Shown in pieces: positions 1 through 8,507 of a stretch of 19,158 bases of DNA. Source of the DNA: Deltaproteobacteria bacterium (GTDB taxonomy: Bacteria; Desulfobacterota; Deferrisomatia; Deferrisomatales; Deferrisomataceae); assembly GCA_013152215.1 (NCBI GenBank), contig JAADGT010000163.1, positions 1-19,158 on the forward strand. Direction: 5' to 3'. Position numbers and translations under genes: made by a program. Under the pieces are notes generated by a model that saw only the letters and a list, made by a program, of their open reading frames with translations, did no database searches and was not told the origin of the DNA. Position 1 is the first letter of the stretch. Each line of letters opens with the position of its first letter.

Positions 1-85
1 ACGTCGGGTGGCCCGGGCTGCTCGGCCGTCGCGCTTCGTCGGAGCCCCCAGCCCCACCGTCGCAAGGGATATGCTTTCTTGAGTT

Positions 86-122
86 CCATGATACTAGCCT
101 TCCAGCTTTCTAGCCTTTCAGC
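86..122. repeat. 8-bp-period tandem array (locus A)
   Basis: CTAG, CCAG, CTAG and TCAG cores begin at 94, 102, 110 and 118, an exact 8-bp period; a degenerate unit (CCAT) starts at 86. Units follow the pattern C[CT]AGC plus three mostly C/T bases. The array lies about 60 bp upstream of the small basic gene. The same family recurs at 15035, 16850 and 16985. Nothing else was recognised in bases 1-181: no open frame there resembles a known protein end. Confidence 0.7.
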
Positions 123-181
123 GTAAGTCAGTGGCCCTTTCGTTGGGATTCGTGAGCCGAAAAAAGAGAGGAGACGAGACC

Positions 182-301
182 ATGCCGATCAGCGAGCGAA
201 GGAGGGAGATCAAGCGGCGGCGGCATCGCCGGATGAAGCGGCTGAAGGCTCGGATCAAGGAGCTGAAGGCCCAGGCCGCCAAGGCCAAGAAGAAGAAGTA
301 A
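182..301 (+). CDS. 39-residue highly basic small protein
   Basis: A short ORF with ATG at 182 and an AGGAG Shine-Dalgarno at 169-173, 8 nt upstream, which supports real translation. The product is 39 residues. Nearly half are Arg or Lys, with an Arg-rich N-terminal half (RRR runs and one His) and a C-terminal Ala/Lys helix ending in four lysines. The composition suggests binding to RNA or the ribosome. It resembles in style small basic proteins such as the COX24/AURKAIP1-like bS22 group, or the basic N-terminus of DUF6800-type proteins, but it is too short to assign by eye. It stands alone ahead of the ribonucleotide reductase gene, separated from it by a strong hairpin. Function unknown; the gene call is fairly secure, the family is not. 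Confidence 0.7.
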   Translation: MPISERRREIKRRRHRRMKRLKARIKELKAQAAKAKKKK

Positions 302-317
302 GGGCAGTCGAGCACGA

Positions 318-348
318 ACGGGCGTCCGCCGGAGTGGGGGGCGCCCGT
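318..348 (+). terminator. Hairpin after the small basic gene
   Basis: Arms at 318-330 and 336-348 pair over 13 positions with one G-T pair and one mismatch around a 5-nt loop; the outer 7 bp (ACGGGCG/CGCCCGT) are perfect. It begins 17 nt after the small gene's stop. The downstream T content is weak, so it could be a terminator or an RNA-stabilising hairpin. If it terminates, the reductase gene needs its own promoter, and none was identified in 349-380. Confidence 0.45.
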
Positions 349-380
349 CGTGGTTGTGCGGGCTGCCAGGAGCCTTCCCG

Positions 381-2105
381 ATGGCGTATCCGCCCCTGAC
401 GCCCCAGGCGGTGTCCCTGTTGGAGCTGCGCTACCTCCGGCGCCGGCCCGACGGGACCTTGGCCGAGGATCCGGAGGGGCTGTTCTGGCGGGTGGCCCGG
501 GCGGTGGCCCGGGCGGAGCGGCGGTGGGGGGAGGACCCGAACCCCTGGGCGGAGCGGTTCCACGACCTGATGCGGGGGCTTCGGTTCCTGCCCAACTCCC
601 CCACCCTCATGAACGCCGGCACCGCCCTGGGCCAGCTCGCCGCCTGCTTCGTCCTGCCCCTGGAGGACTCCATCGGGGCGATCTACCGGGCCCTGGCCCA
701 CATGGCGCGGATCCACAAGAGCGGAGGGGGCACGGGGTTCTCGTTCTCCCGGATCCGGCCCGCGGGCGACCGGGTCGGGTCCACCGGAGGGGTGGCCTCG
801 GGCCCCCTGTCGTTCCTGGAGCTGTTCGACACCTCCACCCGGGTGATCCGCCAGGGGGGCCGGAGGCGGGGCGCGAACATGGCGGTTCTCTCCGCCACGC
901 ACCCCGACATCCTGGCGTTTTGCAGGGCCAAGGCCGGGGGCGGCCTCCGGAACTTCAACCTGAGCGTGGGGTTTCCCGACGCCCTGACCCGGGCCGTGGA
1001 CCGGGGCGACCCCTGGCCCCTGGTGAACCCGAGGGACGGGTCGGTGTGGCGCCGGATCCCGGCCCGGGAGGTGTTCGACGCCCTGGTGGAGGGTGCCTGG
1101 CGGGTGGGGGACCCCGGGGCGGTGTTCCTCGACGCCGTGAACCGGGCGAACCCGGTCCCCCACCTGGGAGCCCTGGAGGCCACGAACCCCTGCGGAGAGC
1201 AGCCCCTCCTGCCCTACGAGTCCTGCACCCTGGGCTCCCTGAACCTGATGGCGTTCGTCCGGGGCCGGGGGCTCGACTGGGAGGGGTTGGCCGAGGCAGC
1301 GGCCCTGGCGGTGCGGTTCCTGGACGACTGCGTGGAGGTGTCGCGGCCCCCGGTGCCCCGGATCGGCCGGGCGAACCGCCGGACCCGCAAGATCGGGCTG
1401 GGGGTGATGGGGTTCGCGGACCTGCTGGTCCGGTTGGGCATCCCGTACGCCTCGGCCGAGGCCCGGGCCCTGGGCCGGGAGATCATGGCCGCGGTGGAGC
1501 GGGCCGGCGTGGCCGCGTCGCGGCGGTTGGGGGAGGAGCGGGGCAGCTTCGAGGCGTTCCCCGGCAGCCGGTGGGAGCGCCAGGGGTTCCGCGCCATGCG
1601 CAACGCCACGGTCACCACGGTGGCGCCCACCGGCTCGATCTCGATCCTGGCCGGGGTGTCCGGGTCCATCGAGCCGCTGTTCAGCCTGGCCTACGCCCGG
1701 CGGGTCCACGGCCGCACGGTTTCGTTCGGGGTGCACCCCCTGCTCGAGCCGGCCCTGCGGGAGCGGGGCATCGATCCGGGGCCGGTGCTCGAGCGGGTTC
1801 GGGCCGAGGGCTCACTGGCCCGGGTGCCGGGGGTGCCCGAGGACCTGAGGGCCCGGTTCGCCACGGCGCTCGACCTGGAGCCCGAGGCCCACCTGGGGGT
1901 GCAGGCGGCGTTCCAGGCCCACACCCACAACGCCGTGTCCAAGACGGTGAACCTTCCCCCCCACGCCGGCCCCGAGGTGGCGGCCCGCCTGATCCGCGAG
2001 GCCCACGGCCTGGGGCTCAAGGGCATCACCCTCTACCGCCACGGGTCCCGGCCGGACCAGCCGATCCTGCTGGGCGATCGGTGCAACCGGTGCGAGGGGG
2101 AGTAG
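381..2105 (+). CDS. nrdJ: Adenosylcobalamin-dependent (class II) ribonucleotide reductase
   Basis: Reduces ribonucleotides to deoxyribonucleotides using a thiyl radical made from coenzyme B12, with no oxygen requirement. The expected cysteines are visible: C89 in a QLAACF context, C271 in NPCGE and C282 in ESCTLGS. The last two are 11 residues apart, as are the thiyl and redox cysteines of Thermotoga NrdJ (C322/C333). A CxxC pair (C568, C571) at the extreme C-terminus would hand over electrons. The PTGSIS loop, usually PTGTIS, lies near residue 415. At 574 residues it is a compact member: no N-terminal ATP-cone precedes the catalytic barrel. I chose ATG 381 because AGGAG at 368-372 lies 8 nt upstream; an in-frame TTG at 354 would add nine residues but has no good ribosome site. 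It converges on the polysaccharide operon. Confidence 0.93.
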   Translation: MAYPPLTPQAVSLLELRYLRRRPDGTLAEDPEGLFWRVARAVARAERRWGEDPNPWAERFHDLMRGLRFLPNSPTLMNAGTALGQLAACFVLPLEDSIGAIYRALAHMARIHKSGGGTGFSFSRIRPAGDRVGSTGGVASGPLSFLELFDTSTRVIRQGGRRRGANMAVLSATHPDILAFCRAKAGGGLRNFNLSVGFPDALTRAVDRGDPWPLVNPRDGSVWRRIPAREVFDALVEGAWRVGDPGAVFLDAVNRANPVPHLGALEATNPCGEQPLLPYESCTLGSLNLMAFVRGRGLDWEGLAEAAALAVRFLDDCVEVSRPPVPRIGRANRRTRKIGLGVMGFADLLVRLGIPYASAEARALGREIMAAVERAGVAASRRLGEERGSFEAFPGSRWERQGFRAMRNATVTTVAPTGSISILAGVSGSIEPLFSLAYARRVHGRTVSFGVHPLLEPALRERGIDPGPVLERVRAEGSLARVPGVPEDLRARFATALDLEPEAHLGVQAAFQAHTHNAVSKTVNLPPHAGPEVAARLIREAHGLGLKGITLYRHGSRPDQPILLGDRCNRCEGE

Positions 2106-2132
2106 GCGCACGCCCGTCCGAAAGCGGGTCCC

Positions 2133-2175
2133 TCGCCCCGCCTCCGGAAAAACGCGCCCATTGCGGGCGGGGCGA
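2133..2175. terminator. Inverted repeat between convergent genes
   Basis: A perfect 10-bp inverted repeat, TCGCCCCGCC at 2133-2142 and GGCGGGGCGA at 2166-2175, with a 23-nt spacer. It sits in the 79-bp gap between the convergent 3' ends of nrdJ and the Wzz-like gene, so it may act in both directions. There is no T-run on either side. Confidence 0.35.
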
Positions 2176-2184
2176 TGAAGCGGG

Positions 2185-3150
2185 CTACCCCGCCGCCTCC
2201 TTCTCCCGCGCCCGGGCCTTGGCGTTGTCGATCCACTCGGCGAAGAACGCCAGGAACACCCCGAAGAACAGCGACACCGTGAGCCCCAGGGCCCCGATCA
2301 GGGCCCGCTTGGGCTTGACCTTCTCGTCCGACACGGCCGGGGGGTCGATGGCCTCGTAGGCGAACTGCTCCACGTTCTGGGCCATCATGGCCTTCTCCAC
2401 CTGCTCCGAGAGCAGCGCCTGCAGCTTGGCCACGATCACGGGGTCGGTGGCCTTCTTGAGCTGCTCCTCGGCGAACCGGCGGTTCGCCTCGATGCGCTTG
2501 AGCTCGTCCTCCTGGACCACCAGGGCGAGCTCGTTCAGGAAGTAGCGGAGCATCCGCTCCGCCATCTCCGGGTCCTCCCACTCGAAGCTCACCCGGAGCA
2601 CCCCGGCCTTGGCGTCGTTCTTCACCCGGTAGAGGTCCTCCAGGAGCTTCTCGGCGTCCCACACGTTCGGGATGTCGTCGGGGTCCTCCACGAGCCACTT
2701 CTTGGCGGCCGGGTCCCAGTCGTCGTGGAACAGCACGGGCAGGAGGTCGTGCTTCTTGACCACCCGGTCGATCAGCCGGTGGCTCTTGAGGATCGCCTCC
2801 AGCCGGTTGGCGTCGGTGGTTCCCAGCGAGATGCCCAGGCTTCCGGCGATCTCGGCCCCGAACCCGCCGAAGGCGGCCAGGGCCGAGGACACACCGCTCT
2901 GGGTCTTCTCCTGGGGCGGGGCGATCACGGCCTGGGCCCGGTACATGGGGGTGGCCAGCAAGGCGTAGGCCACGGCCAGGCCGGTGCCCAGCACCGTGAC
3001 CAGTGCGATCCGGCGCCACCGCCGGCGGAGCACCGCCACCAGGTCCAGCAGGTCGATCTCGTCCTCCTCCGGCGGCACCCAGTAGGGGAAGTAGGGCGGC
3101 GGCGGGGGCGCGGCGGCCGGCGCGGGGTCGGGACGGCGGGGTTCGCTCAT
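2185..3150 (-). CDS. Wzz/chain-length-determinant family protein
   Basis: Inner-membrane polysaccharide co-polymerase that sets chain length or couples synthesis to export. The 321-residue protein has a Pro-rich cytoplasmic N-terminus (about 1-28), an acidic EIDLLDLVAVLRRRWR segment typical of the Wzz domain, TM1 at about 47-66, a long periplasmic region rich in charged helices, and TM2 at about 284-304 preceded by the PKRALIG segment usual for the second Wzz helix. There is no C-terminal kinase or Walker motif, so it is not a BY-kinase fusion. It starts with ATG at 3150, 13 bp after the intended end of the SLBB gene, and is last in the Wzi-SLBB-Wzz operon. Its own Shine-Dalgarno is weak, suggesting translational coupling. 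The polymer handled cannot be told from this window: no glycosyltransferases are present. Confidence 0.88.
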   Translation of the reverse strand: MSEPRRPDPAPAAAPPPPPYFPYWVPPEEDEIDLLDLVAVLRRRWRRIALVTVLGTGLAVAYALLATPMYRAQAVIAPPQEKTQSGVSSALAAFGGFGAEIAGSLGISLGTTDANRLEAILKSHRLIDRVVKKHDLLPVLFHDDWDPAAKKWLVEDPDDIPNVWDAEKLLEDLYRVKNDAKAGVLRVSFEWEDPEMAERMLRYFLNELALVVQEDELKRIEANRRFAEEQLKKATDPVIVAKLQALLSEQVEKAMMAQNVEQFAYEAIDPPAVSDEKVKPKRALIGALGLTVSLFFGVFLAFFAEWIDNAKARAREKEAAG

Positions 3151-3163
3151 GGGAGGGCCCCCG

Positions 3164-6100
3164 CTAGAACAGGGCCACGGCCACGCCGGCCGTGACCGCG
3201 ATCTGGTAGAGGATCTGGGTCGTGTCCTTGAGTTCCTTCATGAAGCTCACCCTCTGCACCTTCTCGGGGACCAGGATCGTGTCGCCGGGGTAGAGCTCGA
3301 GGCTCTGGATGTCCCGGGACCACCAGCTCCCATCGCTCAGGCTCCGGCCGCTCACCACGGTGCCGTCGGCCGTAGATCTCGTCCTCGTCCGCGTCCGGGG
3401 TGGGGCCCCCGGTCTTCTGGAGGTAGTAGTCCACGGTCCGGTTCGCGGGTTCCCAGAGGAGGCTGGTGGGGTTGTACACCGCGCCCACCACGTTCACGGT
3501 CTGGGGCTGCTTGGGAATGGTCAGGGTGTCGCCGTCCTCCAGGGCCACGTCCCAGTCCGACCCCTCCATCTCGTCCAGGGGAAGGAGCCGCACCACCACC
3601 CGGCCCGTGGCGCGGGCGGACTGGAGCTTCTTCAGGAGCAGCTCCTGGGCGGCCAGGTACTGCTTCTGGGCGGCCACGTCCTCCGGGCTCAGGGCCGCCT
3701 GGAACTCGGCCGACGACACCCGGAGGATCGTCTGCTGCAGGCGGTCCCGCAGCTCGTCGAGCCGGCGCTGCTGCTGCTCGCGCGCGCTCCTCCGGGTGAA
3801 CACCGCGCCGCGCAGGTAGGCCTCGGGGGTGTACCCCCCGGCCCGGCGCAGCACGCTCGAGAGGTGCTCGCCCTTGGAGATGTAGTACGTGCCGGGAAAC
3901 CGCACCTCGCCCGCGATCTTCACCTTCCAGGTCTCCCGCCACTCGGGGATCCGTTTCACGAACACCTTGTCGTACGGAGCGAGCCGGAGGTTGTGCTGGG
4001 GATCCCCGGCCATGGCCCGCTCCAGCGAGAACCGGATCGTTCGGGTCTCGGCCTCGTCCGACCCCTCGGGAACCTCGGTGCGCACGATCTCAGCCTCGGC
4101 CAGGTAGGCCTCGTCCCTGAGCCCTCCGGCGGCCAGCACCAGATCCCGCACCCGGAGGTTCGTGGCGTAGGGGTATCGGCCGGGCCGGGTGACCATGCCC
4201 GAGATCTCCACGGGCTGCAGCGGGCGGAAGTCGTAGGCCGAGTGGACCACCACGTGGTCCAGGTCCTGGAGCTCCAGGTTGTGGGCGGGGTCCCCGTTCA
4301 GGGCGCGGCCCAGGTCGAACGTGCGCACCGTCACCTCTTTGGTCCGGGGATCGGTGCGGTACAGATGGGCCACCGGCAGGTACGCGCTCTTGGTGAGCCC
4401 CCCGGCCTTGAAGATCAGGTCCTTGACGGTCATCCCCCTCGTGAGGGGAATGGGGACGGACCCGGTGGTGTCGCCGTTCTTCGGCACGCGGCCCCGGAAC
4501 CGGTCCCATGCGCTCGCGCCCCGGAGGTTTTCCGGGTCCTGGGCGGCCTGGACCTCGCCCTCCACGAACACCACGGGTTGGGCCCCCTGACTCCACACCG
4601 AGTGGACCACGAGCTCGTCCTCGTCCCGCAGCTCCAGGTTGTGGGCCGGGTCGCCCTTGAGGGCGGCGGCCAGGTCCACGTACAAGGTCTGGCGCTGCCG
4701 GTCCGGCAGGTACCGCAGCAGCTCCGCGCGGCTCACCAGCGCGTCGGGGGCCAGCCCCCCGGCCATCCGGATCAGGTCGGCCACGCGGGCGCCCCGCTCG
4801 ATCCGGTAGAGCCCGGGGTTCCGCACCTCTCCGCTGGCCGTGGCCCGCAAGGGCGGCCGGAAGGCGTCCTGGCTGAACACGAACACCTCGTCCCCGGCCT
4901 GGAGAACCGGGTCCGCGTCCGTGCCGGGCTGCTCCAGGGCCCTGCCCGGCCGGAACGCGACGACCTCCTTGACCCGGTCGGGCCCGGTGTCCCGAAGGAT
5001 CACCGCGTAGTCGAGGTCGACCCGCGGCTTCAGGCGTTCGGTGGATCCCAGGAGGGCCGAGACCCGCATCCCCTGGGTCCACGCGTAGGTGCCGGGGCGG
5101 TAGACGTGGCCGAACAGCCGGACCCGGTTCTCGGGCTCGGGGGGCACCGGGAACGCCGTGACCCGGTCCCCGTCGCGCAGCTCGAAGTCCTTGTCCAGAC
5201 CGGCGAGGTTCACGTCCAGCACGGTCTTTCGGGCGTTCCCCTCGGTGCGTTCCACCTGCACCCGACCCCCGTAAGCGTCGGGCCGCAGGCCGCCCGCGTA
5301 CTCTAACGCGGCCCGCAGTCCCTCGCCGGGCAGCAGCTCGTAGATGCCGGGCCGCTTCACCAGCCCGGTGACCGCCACCAGAACCCGCGCCCGGGGCACC
5401 ACCACCACGTCGCCGTTCTCCAGCGGCCGGTCCCCCGGCGTGGCGCCGTCCCGGAGGAACCTGTAGAAGTCGAGGGTGGCCAGCAGCTTGCCCCCCCGTC
5501 GGAGCCGAACGGTACGCAGCGACCCCAGGTCCGTGGGCCCGCCGGCGGCCATGACCGCGTGCACGGCCTGGGAGAGGGGCGAGAGCGTCACCGAGCCGGG
5601 GGACTGGACCTCCCCCACCACGAACACCTGGATCGACCGGGGGGAGGCCAGGGTCACGGCGGCGCTCACCCCCGTGATGGACTCGGCCCGGCCCCGCAAC
5701 ACCTCCCGGGCCTGCCGATAGGTCAGGCCGGCCAGCGACACCGGCCCCACCTTCGGGAACTGGACCCGGCCCTCCGCGTCCACCTCGAGATCGTACTCGG
5801 CCTCCAGCCTCCCCCACAGGGTCACGTGGAACCGGTCCCCCGGGCCCACCCGGTAGTCGTCGGGCGGGGCCAGGGCGCTGGGCGGAGCGAACGCCTCCGG
5901 AGGGGCCTGGAACACCTTTTTCCCGTAGAGCTCCAGCCGGGGTGGCAGGGGCTGGCGGGACGCGGCCTCCTCCCGCAGCTTCTCGAACACGTCCTGGATG
6001 GGCGTGTCCCCCTCGGCCCGGATCTCCTCCCGCACCGCCGCAGCGTCCTGCCGGGTGAGCCCCAACTCCCGGCGTCGCTGTTCCAGGATCGTCGCCTCGG

Positions 6101-6722
6101 TGCTCGTGATCACACCGTCGGCCCCGAACGCCTGCAGCACAGACCGGTACACGTCCAGCCGGTGCAGGCGGTCCAGGGTGTAGTCGAGGAGCCGTTGGGC
6201 CTCGTCCTCGGGCTGTCCGGCGTCCATCCACTTCCGGACGAGCCAGGCCCGGTCCGACTCCGAAAGCTTCGCCCCCACCCGCAACGCCTTGACGTCGGTC
6301 AGGGCCTGGTCCAGCAGCTTTCGGCGCTCCTTGGCGATCTTTTCCCCCAGGGCCCGGGCCTTTCCCGGGTCCACGCCCAGGTCCCGGGCGCGGGCCGCAA
6401 GGTCGGCCTCCCTCTCGGGGGTGAGCCGCCCGTCCCAGAGGACCTGGCGGGCCTCGGCCTCGAACGCGTCGATGCCCACCGGCTTCTCAGGGGCCGTGCC
6501 CTTGGGAGGGGCGGCCTCCTCCTTGGGTGCGGGGGCCGGCCCTGCCCCCTGGCCCAGCTGCTGGAGGATCCGGTTCACGTCCACCCCCGGCGGCAGGCCC
6601 CGCAGCCCCTTGCCCAGCTGGGCCGGGGAGGGAAGGGGAGGGGCGGCGGGTGCGGCCGCGGGGAGGCCCCACGCGGCCGCCAGGGTCATGGCCAGAGCGA
6701 TTCGTCGGACGCGCGTTCTCAT
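3164..6722 (-). CDS. SLBB-domain polysaccharide export protein, frameshifted near its 3' end
   Basis: Periplasmic/outer-membrane polysaccharide export protein (Wza-related, long form). Signal peptide at about 1-27. A helical N-terminal region carries two similar motifs, at about 96-120 (DGRLTPE) and 202-226 (DGVITSTE). The export domain begins with DDYRVGPGD at 288, and about eight SLBB repeats follow from about 366 to 1130 (recurring GEV..PG.Y and AGGL). The frame that starts at ATG 6722 departs from the family at residue 1117 (position 3371): it continues in a Gly/Arg/Pro-rich nonsense tail to a stop at 3147. The normal C-terminus (VVSGRSLSDGSWW, then ILYQIAVTAGVAVALF) lies in another frame ending at 3164. 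About 1,190 residues were intended. It lies 57 bp after the Wzi-like gene and just before the Wzz-like gene. Either a real mutation or a sequencing/assembly error. Confidence 0.88.
3371..3371 (-). other. Frameshift point in the SLBB export gene
   Basis: On the minus strand the codons for DEDEIY are followed by a single G and then the codons for ADGTVVSGRS in a new frame. Family members commonly read IYV-I/V-RADG here. A loss of 8 nt (three codons less one base) would explain both the missing V-x-R and the shift, but a loss of 2 or 5 nt or a gain of 1 nt fits the frame equally well. Confidence 0.8.
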
Positions 6723-6779
6723 CGGTCGCCTTTTCGTGGACGTTGGGGGTGAAGCGAAGAAGCCGTTTCGGGCAGGGGA

Positions 6780-8345
6780 TCAGTCTTGTCGGGCCGTGAG
6801 CAGGAGCCCGACCACCACCTCGGTGCGGTCCTCCCGCTGGGGATCGTCGAGGGGGTTGGCCACCTTGGCCCACAGCCCCTGGGCCCGGAGCTCCACGGGA
6901 ACCCCCCACAGGGTGATCCGCCGGGCCTCCACGTCCAGTCCCCACTCGGCCCGCCGCTCCTCCACGCCCGTGCTATGGGCCCGTTCCTCCAGGTCGAGGC
7001 TCACCGTGGCCCGCCAGGCCGGGCTGAAGTAGCGGGACACCTCCAGGTACCAGTTCCGGGCGTCTCCCCCCATGTGGTGACCCAGGGGCCGGCCCCGGTA
7101 GGTGTACCCTTGGGGGTACTGGCCGTTGCGGTACCAGGGCACGTCGGTCTCGGCGAACTCGAACCGGAGGTCCGTCACGGCGGTGGTGAGGTACAGGCCG
7201 CCGAGGTTGGCGACCCGGTTGAGCTGGAACGGCTCCCAGTTGCCCGTGTCCTCTCCCTGCCACTTCGAGATGATGTCGGTGGCCGCGTACTCCCAGTACA
7301 CCTTGCCCCCCTTCAACGGACCCCACCCGTTCAGGAAGGGGAGCCGCACCGTGAGGTCGAGGGCCACGTACTGGTCGTTGTCGTAGCGGTGGCTTCCGCC
7401 CGGCTTCACGTTCTCGTCCGTGGCCGTGAACAGCTCCCACCAGTCGCCCGGCCGGTCGTACGCCTCCCGACCCTTGCCGCCGTACAGGATGGCCCGGCTC
7501 ACCCCCAGGTCGACCCAGGACGTGGGGTGGTACGAGGCCCGCATGACCAGGAGGCGGGGGTCGTGTACCGGGTCGATCCCGCTGCCGTAGCGGCCGTCGG
7601 CGGGGCGCGGGTCGTCGTCCGAGAGATAGGCGTTGAGCACGAGGAACCGAAAGCCCCCCAGGCTCGCCCACCGGCCGGGCAGGAACAGGGGCTCCTCGGT
7701 GCGAATCCGCCAGTAGTCGTAGGTGGGGACGTTGTCGTCCAGCAGCAGGCTGCCGTGGTACCCCGGACCGAGGCGCTCGGCGTCCCGGCCCACCTTGAGC
7801 GACCACTTGCCCCACACCCCCTTCAGATAGAGCCGCTTGACCCGGAAGGCGAAGTCGCCGGGCTCCCGGGCGAGCTGGAGCTCGTACACGCCGGCCACCC
7901 GGTCGCCCCAGAACGCGGCCCCCGAGGCGTTCACGAACGTGGTCCACCCGGGGTCCAAGGTGTCCGCGGCGGTGTGGTACAGGGGACGGTCGGTGGTGTC
8001 CTCGTTGGCCCAGTAGGCGCGCACGGACAGGTCGGGCCGAAGGCTGCTCCAGTGGAGGCCTCCGTCGGAGCGAAGGCGGGCCCACCGGGCCAACCGCTCG
8101 CCCAACGGGTCCACCAGGCCCCGGCCCGACAGGGTCCGGTAGGCCTCCAGGTACAGGGCGTCGTCCAGCGGGCCCGCCGCGAGATCGGCCGGCCGGGCCA
8201 CGCCGGACGAGGCGGCCAGGTCCTCCACGGCGATGGCCCCCCGCTCCCACACGGGGATGTCCACGAGCGCCCGGCCCGTCGCGGGCCACAGGGTCGCCAG
8301 GAGTGCTGCCACGATCCAGGCTGCCGTGCGATCCGTGCGTGCCAT
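6780..8345 (-). CDS. Capsule assembly Wzi-family outer-membrane protein
   Basis: Predicted outer-membrane beta-barrel that helps attach or assemble surface polysaccharide. The 521-residue protein starts with a signal peptide (about 1-26, ending near ATGRA). The rest is rich in alternating aromatic/polar strands with features of the Wzi family: a GYHGSLLLDDN-type motif around residue 200, LKVGRDAERLGPG just before it, and long runs such as NWYLEVSRYFSP near the end. It ends in a strand-like segment, but the last residue is Asp, not the usual aromatic. The frame stays open upstream; ATG 8345 is chosen because GAGGA at 8352-8356 lies 6 nt away and the signal peptide begins there. First gene of the Wzi-SLBB-Wzz operon, divergent from tyrA. 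Confidence 0.85.
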   Translation of the reverse strand: MARTDRTAAWIVAALLATLWPATGRALVDIPVWERGAIAVEDLAASSGVARPADLAAGPLDDALYLEAYRTLSGRGLVDPLGERLARWARLRSDGGLHWSSLRPDLSVRAYWANEDTTDRPLYHTAADTLDPGWTTFVNASGAAFWGDRVAGVYELQLAREPGDFAFRVKRLYLKGVWGKWSLKVGRDAERLGPGYHGSLLLDDNVPTYDYWRIRTEEPLFLPGRWASLGGFRFLVLNAYLSDDDPRPADGRYGSGIDPVHDPRLLVMRASYHPTSWVDLGVSRAILYGGKGREAYDRPGDWWELFTATDENVKPGGSHRYDNDQYVALDLTVRLPFLNGWGPLKGGKVYWEYAATDIISKWQGEDTGNWEPFQLNRVANLGGLYLTTAVTDLRFEFAETDVPWYRNGQYPQGYTYRGRPLGHHMGGDARNWYLEVSRYFSPAWRATVSLDLEERAHSTGVEERRAEWGLDVEARRITLWGVPVELRAQGLWAKVANPLDDPQREDRTEVVVGLLLTARQD

Positions 8346-8378
8346 GTGCGGTCCTCGAGAGGGGGTTGGGAATCCGGC

Positions 8379-8387
8379 CTTATAGCA
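8379..8387 (-). promoter_or_regulatory. Extended -10 promoter for the polysaccharide operon
   Basis: The minus strand reads TGCTATAAG: a TG-n extended -10 followed by TATAAG (8379-8384), about 34 nt upstream of the Wzi-like start. No good -35 lies 17 nt further upstream, as is common for extended -10 promoters. Confidence 0.4.
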
Positions 8388-8413
8388 CAGGACCCCGCCG
8401 CCGGGGAACCCGG

Positions 8414-8442
8414 TTGGAGTGCCGGTCGGGCCGTGGTATGAA
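8414..8442 (+). promoter_or_regulatory. Weak sigma70-like promoter for tyrA
   Basis: TTGGAG at 8414-8419 and TATGAA at 8437-8442 are separated by 17 nt, giving 3/6 and 4/6 matches to consensus. The placement fits the tyrA-LUD operon in the divergent gap. Tentative. Confidence 0.3.
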
Positions 8443-8507
8443 GGGGGCCTCCCGCGGAACCCCAACCGGCCCGGCTCGGGCCGGCCGAGCACCCGGAGCG
8501 ACGAACC

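Noticed and set aside
255..1736. Long open frames antisense to nrdJ
   Set aside because: Pro/Gly/Arg-rich composition typical of shadow frames in GC-rich genes; no recognisable domain.
3147..3150. ATGA overlap as the genuine end of the SLBB gene
   Set aside because: The tail leading to it has non-coding composition, while the conserved family C-terminus ends at 3164 in another frame.
3309..5306. Long antisense open frame across the SLBB gene
   Set aside because: Low-complexity His/Gly/Leu/Val/Pro-rich translation, explained by codon bias of the true gene.
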